This document shows positions 59,070-64,000 of a DNA stretch of 64,000 bases, piece by piece. A model generated the notes under the pieces. It saw nothing but the letters and a program-made list of their open reading frames with translations, was not told the DNA's origin and made no database searches. The translations under genes were made by a program, and so were the position numbers. The stretch is from Pomphorhynchus laevis (Eukaryota; Acanthocephala; Palaeacanthocephala; Echinorhynchida; Pomphorhynchidae). Within the stretch, counting starts at the first letter, position 1. Each line of letters starts with the position of its first letter. Location of the stretch: NCBI GenBank assembly GCA_012934845.2, contig WNNJ02002382.1, forward strand, positions 124,001 through 188,000. Direction: 5' to 3'.

Positions 59070-59512
59070 TAATTGGATTAATGGCCGATCATTTAGAATT
59101 TTGAACATCTGACGAAAGACCTGTGCAAAGACGAAGAAAGTTGTGAAGAAAGGTTACATTAATTCTAGAATTACAATTATTTTGGGGTATAAATTGATGT
59201 TATTATTTAAGGTCTACTTACATTACTAAATGCCATGTATTTGGTATTATTATAATTAATTAAAGTTTTAACATTAATGACTTACTAATGGCCGATCATT
59301 TAGAATTTTTTAACATCCGACGAAAGACCCATACAAAGACGAAGAAAGTTGCGAAGAAATGTTACTACAATAGTTATTTAAATTAATTCTAAAATTACAA
59401 TTATTTTGGGGTATAAATTGATCTAAAATATACTATTAATTAGCACTACTAAATGACATGTATTTGGTATTAATTAATTAAAAGTTTTAATGACTCACTG
59501 TTTATAGTTTAA
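59070..59512. repeat. Tandem duplication, about 220-bp unit
   Basis: TAATGGCCGATCATTTAGAA through CATGTATTTGGTATTA and AAAGTTTTAA occurs at about 59078-59285 and 59286-59505. Copies differ by a few indels and substitutions (CTGTGCAAAG against CATACAAAG), so the event is older than the exon duplications. Confidence 0.9.
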
Positions 59513-60784
59513 AATTAATGTCAAAAAAGTAGAAACGAAAAAGTATTAATGTGCGATTAAGAAAATTGTATTATATTTTTCGTTTTTATATTAAGCTATT
59601 ATATTTTAATCTTTAATATTTGAAAGATTTTACTTTATTTTAAGATTTTATTTTATGATTTTACTTTTATTTTATTTTATTTTTAACTTTATCTAAGATT
59701 ATTGTATTTTAATCTTTAAAATATAATAATATAATTTGTAGGTATCTACTACAAATTATATACCTACTAATTATATTTTAATCTTTAATATTTGAAAGAT
59801 TTTACTTTATTTTTAAATAAATATATTTGACAATTGATTGAATAAAAAATTCAGTAAAACAATGCATCAATAAAGGAATTTATTTTGTGGTTAGTGATTT
59901 TTTAAAACTTTTGCATAATGTCGTTATGGATTTTTATTAGAACCAGCACCAAGCGTTTCCATGATTAGTTTACAAACATTAAGTACTAAATCTACAACTT
60001 CATGTTCATAGACTAACTGATTTAAACGTTTTTCAAACGTTCTGTGTTCAAATTTTGCTTTAAATTTTATACTTTAAATTAAATTCGGTTCATGATTATT
60101 TGTCCGTACTTTCCTATCTAAATTTGCTTAGTATTTTTATGCATTCATTGCTTTGTATAAAAAGAATTTACTATAAGACATAATTCTAGTGATTGTATTT
60201 TTTTATTTTACTTAAAGTTTACAAACTTAAAAATTTAACAGCAGAATTATTTACCGATTTTACATTGAAATCAGCAAGAATTGTTTATTAAAGTAAAATC
60301 GGAAAACAAAAATATAAAAATTGATTTTAATCTATTAATAAGATAATTCTCAGACAAATATAGAATAATTTACTTATTAAAAGATTGAAATATTCCTTTA
60401 TATAAATGCTATATGATAGTTGATGCTATATAATACGATGCATTATTACCATTATTGAATAACGGTAATATTATTAATATTATTATGATAATTTTATTAT
60501 ATTGAAGCCAATTTATTATTAGTCCATTGCGTTTCTCGACGTTGGTCAACAGTAAAAGTATTTCTTTTCGGATATTCATTATTTATCTACTAAACTACTA
60601 ACATCAAAGTATTGATATTTTTGAACTGGATTAATAATTTTTCTCGAAATATAATTATCCTAATTATTAAATACAAAATAGTAAAAAAACATTTAATATA
60701 TTGTCCAATAATACGTCTGATGTGTTCTTAAATTGATCATCGAGAGGAATAGAAAAAGAAATTATTATTCACAAATTTTCGACT
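59513..60784. other. Intergenic, AT-rich
   Basis: ATATTTTAATCTTTAATATT and TGAAAGATTTTACTTTATTT occur at 59605-59640 and 59770-59812 (direct repeat). No gene. Confidence 0.5.
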
Positions 60785-60785
60785 A

Positions 60786-61586
60786 TTGCAATAGTCCTTT
60801 TCATTTATTATTTGTTTTAAAATTATAACACTTGGTCATAACACTTGGTTTTATTATGGTTTATTTAGTTTTATCATCTGTAATGATCAAATTATAACAA
60901 AAAATATGCAAATCATGATACTATTTGAATTTAAGATCTCAACACTTATTAAATTTAAATTTGCAATTCAAAAATTGAATTGAAAAATGTATGATTTATT
61001 TGATAAGATAATATTAATGTAGAGATGAATTATTGGCCTCTTAGTATCTCGACATTGGTGTAAAATAAATAAAAGCACCGAATATACATTAAAACAAAGA
61101 AAAGTACAAAATGTCTTCGCCCATGGCTACCGACTCTGTAGTTTGTCAATCTTCGTAGAGCTCATCTTTGAAAGATGTGGGGCAGTCAAACACGTGAAGC
61201 AAAGAATTACATGATTGGAGGCAATACATACAGATGCATGTTGATGTGCGGTTATGAAGGGGGTACGAATAGAGCACAATTTATCATTGTACCCATGAAG
61301 AGAAACTCTCCAAGTAAGAAGGCGTTTTTGTGTTCGTGGATATCGCCAATTGATTTGAATGAATGCAGGGGTCAGGTATATGTCTGGGTCAAGCAAAGAT
61401 AATTTTGCTTCAAGGTTTTCGAGATTGGCAGAATTCAGCTGTTCTAGGAAAATGGAGGCGATTACAAAGAAACACAGAACAAGGTCATTTTCATTTATTA
61501 TTTGTTTTAAAATTATAACACTTGGTCATAACACTTGGTTTTATTATGGTTTATTTAGTTTTATCATCTGTAATGATCAAATTACC
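60786..61586. repeat. Two near-identical ~97-bp repeats 694 bp apart
   Basis: TTTTCATTTATTATTTGTTT through TCATCTGTAATGATCAAATTA at about 60797-60893 and 61491-61587, with no difference seen. Each contains its own small repeat of ATAACACTTGGT. They flank a GC-richer insert. Confidence 0.9.
61060..61480 (-). mobile_element. GC-richer insert, possible LINE C-terminal fragment
   Basis: On the minus strand one frame reads CICMYCLQSCNSLLHVFDCP then TSFKDELYED and a stop, like the cysteine-histidine finger near the C terminus of LINE ORF2 proteins, though His-to-Cys spacing is one short. A longer open minus frame (61396-61127) and a plus frame (61175-61402) overlap it and are not recognised. Clearly less AT-rich than its surroundings, so probably inserted. 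Confidence 0.35.
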
Positions 61587-61587
61587 A

Positions 61588-62950
61588 TTTAGTTTTATTT
61601 ATACGACTTTTTACAAAATCGTTTTTTATTAAAAAATAAGTTTTTAAATTTGATGTTTATAATAGTTTTGAATTTTTATAATTTTATTTCAAAACTTCTG
61701 AAATTTTTCTTAATTTATTTTTTATTAAAATTTATACTTTGCAACAAAGTTTACATAAGATAATTAGGCGTCCCTACAATTTACCAATAATTAGAACTAA
61801 AATATGAATGCAAAGGGCCCTATAATAAATGTGAGATCATTAATTCAGTTGCGATAAGTAAATTGACTAGGCGAAAATTTAAATTACATCGTTATCTTGT
61901 ATGGCATATGTTGCTCCGTAAACGATTTGCCTAAAATCATAATGTAATCTATCTTAATAATATATGTTTTGACATTTCAAATATGGCTCTATAAAGTATG
62001 TAAAATTTATGCAAATTACATTTTTTTTCTAGTTTGACAAACACTTTTCCCGATAAGAGTGATTTTTCAGTCATGAAGACTGCAAACTCTGAGGTTATTG
62101 CTATTTTAATGTTTACGATTCATCCTGAATTAACAAATTTATAATTTTCATGTCATCTCTTGGCAGAGGATAAAAAATCATTTCATTATCTAGAAGTATG
62201 CGCACTCATAAATCCAATATTCAGAGAATATTGGATTTATTTTCAGAGAATCGCTGATTACTGATAAACCAGATTACAGATACGATAAAATGAAATAATT
62301 GATTACTAAATGCGATAAAATCAAAATAATGTTTTTATTATAATTAAATGACATAATAATTAAATGTAAATGGCATTTTAATATTGTTTATTTTATTTAA
62401 AGATCTAGGCCCTAAGTCTATCCGAGAAGGCTATTCAATAAAAGATATCCAAGAATAATTATACAGAAATCTAGGATGCTAGTTAGCTTAAGGAAAAAAA
62501 CCGCAACTTAATATCTAGATGTTTGGGTGGTCTTCACAGGAATCCCAGAGACCATGCTATAACTAAATGTATTGTAATTTAGCATGAAATATGTACCTAT
62601 TAAATTATTTAAATGATTTTGAAGAAAGCCATTATCATTACATATTATGTAATTACATATTACATATTATGATATTATAATCATAATATTATTATAATAT
62701 TATAATAATATTATATATTATATCATATTATATAATAATATGATATATATTATATCTCATATTATATAGGGAGTACGACGGAACCAAAGAGTTAAAAACG
62801 CATATATTTATAAAGGACTGGTCCGTAGCATTCCCAAAAAGGGCCGTTGCCAGAATAATAATATTATAATAATATTATAATTATAATATATAATATTACA
62901 ATATATAATATTATAATTATAATATATAATATTATAATTATAGCAATTAA
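61588..62950. other. Intergenic, AT-rich
   Basis: 62400-62580 is less AT-rich, unrecognised. ATGTACCTATTAAATTATTT and GATTTTGAAGAAAGCCATTA at 62588-62632 are a small PLE family 1 fragment (minus). 62655-62765 and 62850-62940 are TATTATA runs around an unrecognised 80-bp block. Confidence 0.45.
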
Positions 62951-62954
62951 AAAT

Positions 62955-63160
62955 ATAGCAATGATTATAATAAGCTTGACTGTTTTACTAAGAACTTGAT
63001 TTTGTTAATTTTTTAAGAAACGTTATTTTATTATTCTATTACAATCACTGAAATGCATATAGGTTTTTAACATTTACTAACAATGATTATAATAAGCTCG
63101 ACTGTTTAACTGAGAACTTGATTTTGTTAATTTTTCAGAGAAGCGCTATTTTATATAAGA
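62955..63160. repeat. Direct duplication, about 75-bp unit
   Basis: CAATGATTATAATAAGCTTG through TTGTTAATTTTT and GTTATTTTAT recur about 123 bp later with six or so changes. Confidence 0.85.
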
Positions 63161-63224
63161 GGCACTGCTATCTATTTTGAGAAAATTCAAAAAATAAGTT
63201 AGCCGCTATAAATGTGACCTGCGC

Positions 63225-63480
63225 TGTCATTTGACATTGTTTATGCTTATGATCCTATTTGGTTAAGCAATAGTGCTGCTTAGCACTTCATGAGGTTACT
63301 AGAGTGTTTCTAGTAACTTATACACATGACTCGTGACTGTGCCGTATGCTAGTCATCCACTACACCCAGTAGTGGAAGGGATCTGGTAATGATGAGTCAT
63401 TGTGATGACGAAACAGTACTTCTTACTGTTAACGTTGTTCTTCAGCGTCTGGCTTTAATTAGTAACGTAATTCACGCGAA
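63225..63480 (+). mobile_element. Foldback-family relative, hammerhead-core-like
   Basis: CCACTACACCCAGTAGTGG, ATGATGAGTC, eight bases, GACGAAACAGTA and TACTGTTAACG lie in the order of the 42.9 kb family. ACAGTA and TACTGT pair as a 6-bp stem here. The left arm is largely lost, and GTGCTGCTTAGCAC makes a local palindrome at about 63280. Confidence 0.55.
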
Positions 63481-63944
63481 TGGTCTCACTTTTTGAGAGA
63501 GATATATTTATATATTTATTAAATAAATTTATATAATCTAAATTAGAAGATTTTAATAAGCCGACTATAATAGTCAATTTTTGCTAAACTTTGTTGCCAA
63601 AATTTTATATTTCGAACAAAATTGTTTTGAACAAACTTGTAGTCTATCGGTAATAGATCGTTATGTAAAAATAGATTTGGATATTTAGTCAGTATCAAAT
63701 TTTATTACATTTTCCAGAGTGATAAATAGGACAATTAGCTGCTTTGCTACTGGACTTTTCAATAACTTTATCCATTTCAAGTTAGTTTTAAATTCATTTT
63801 ACATAATATTAATCGAATAAAGCTATATTTTGCTTGTTCTTGAACTTTATTGTATAGATTTATTTTATATAAATTTATTTTTGAGATTATATAAATAATA
63901 TTAAATAATAATGATAATATAATAATATAAATGTTTTAATAATA

Positions 63945-64000
63945 TTTGATTATCTAGCGTATCCTATTCGAAAACAAAGTGTATTATTTATTATTCATAT
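63945..64000 (-). repeat. Start of a PLE terminal repeat cut by the window edge
   Basis: TTGATTATCTAGCGTATCCT and AAAGTGTATTATTTATTA match 7450-7490 in the PLE terminal-repeat block. Confidence 0.45.

Noticed and set aside
61127-61402. Overlapping ORFs of 89 and 75 codons on opposite strands
   Set aside because: Neither resembles a known protein; a third frame with a Cys-His finger fits a decayed LINE better.

Overview
The window is nuclear DNA from an AT-rich animal (my impression is about three quarters A+T, not counted). It carries two intron-rich housekeeping genes and many decayed mobile elements. The phylum cannot be fixed from the sequence. The second gene keeps the 18-nt and 83-nt early coding exons I remember from vertebrate ATP2A genes, so intron loss has been low. 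Both genes combine introns of about 50 nt with introns of several kb filled by repeats.

Left part (1-22.5 kb, + strand): the 3' two thirds of a mitochondrial i-AAA protease gene (YME1L family), ten exons from Walker A to the stop at 21719. Its N-terminal exons lie left of the window. Its introns hold Penelope-like element (PLE) fragments (0.5-0.9, 3.6-5.0, 6.0-7.0 kb), a block of PLE terminal repeats (7.2-8.6 kb), a broken Tc1/mariner-type transposon (9.7-10.7 kb), a foldback (12.8 kb) and a 4.9 kb satellite of about 41 units of 118 bp (14.5-19.4 kb). A second copy of the last exon sits 0.5 kb beyond the stop.

Middle part (24.1-49.7 kb, - strand): a complete SERCA-type Ca2+-ATPase gene convergent with the protease gene. 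It has 23 exons, all splice phases agree, and it predicts 1034 residues. All catalytic and Ca2+-ligand motifs are present, with unusual substitutions next to two of them. Its introns hold LINE and PLE remnants, foldback elements, a 1 kb minisatellite of 16-bp units, and a recent partial copy of exon 12 that could act as a frame-shifting cryptic exon.

Right part (49.7-64 kb): no confident host gene. It holds a patchwork of palindromes and short templated duplications (51.5-51.7 kb), a PLE-type reverse transcriptase flanked by inverted terminal repeats (53.5-55.4 kb), several local duplications and a possible LINE fragment.

The two host genes act in different places (mitochondrial inner-membrane protein quality control; Ca2+ pumping into the ER) and look like chance neighbours. 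The recurring theme is short, recent, local duplication, including two pieces of coding exon, on top of PLE and foldback activity.
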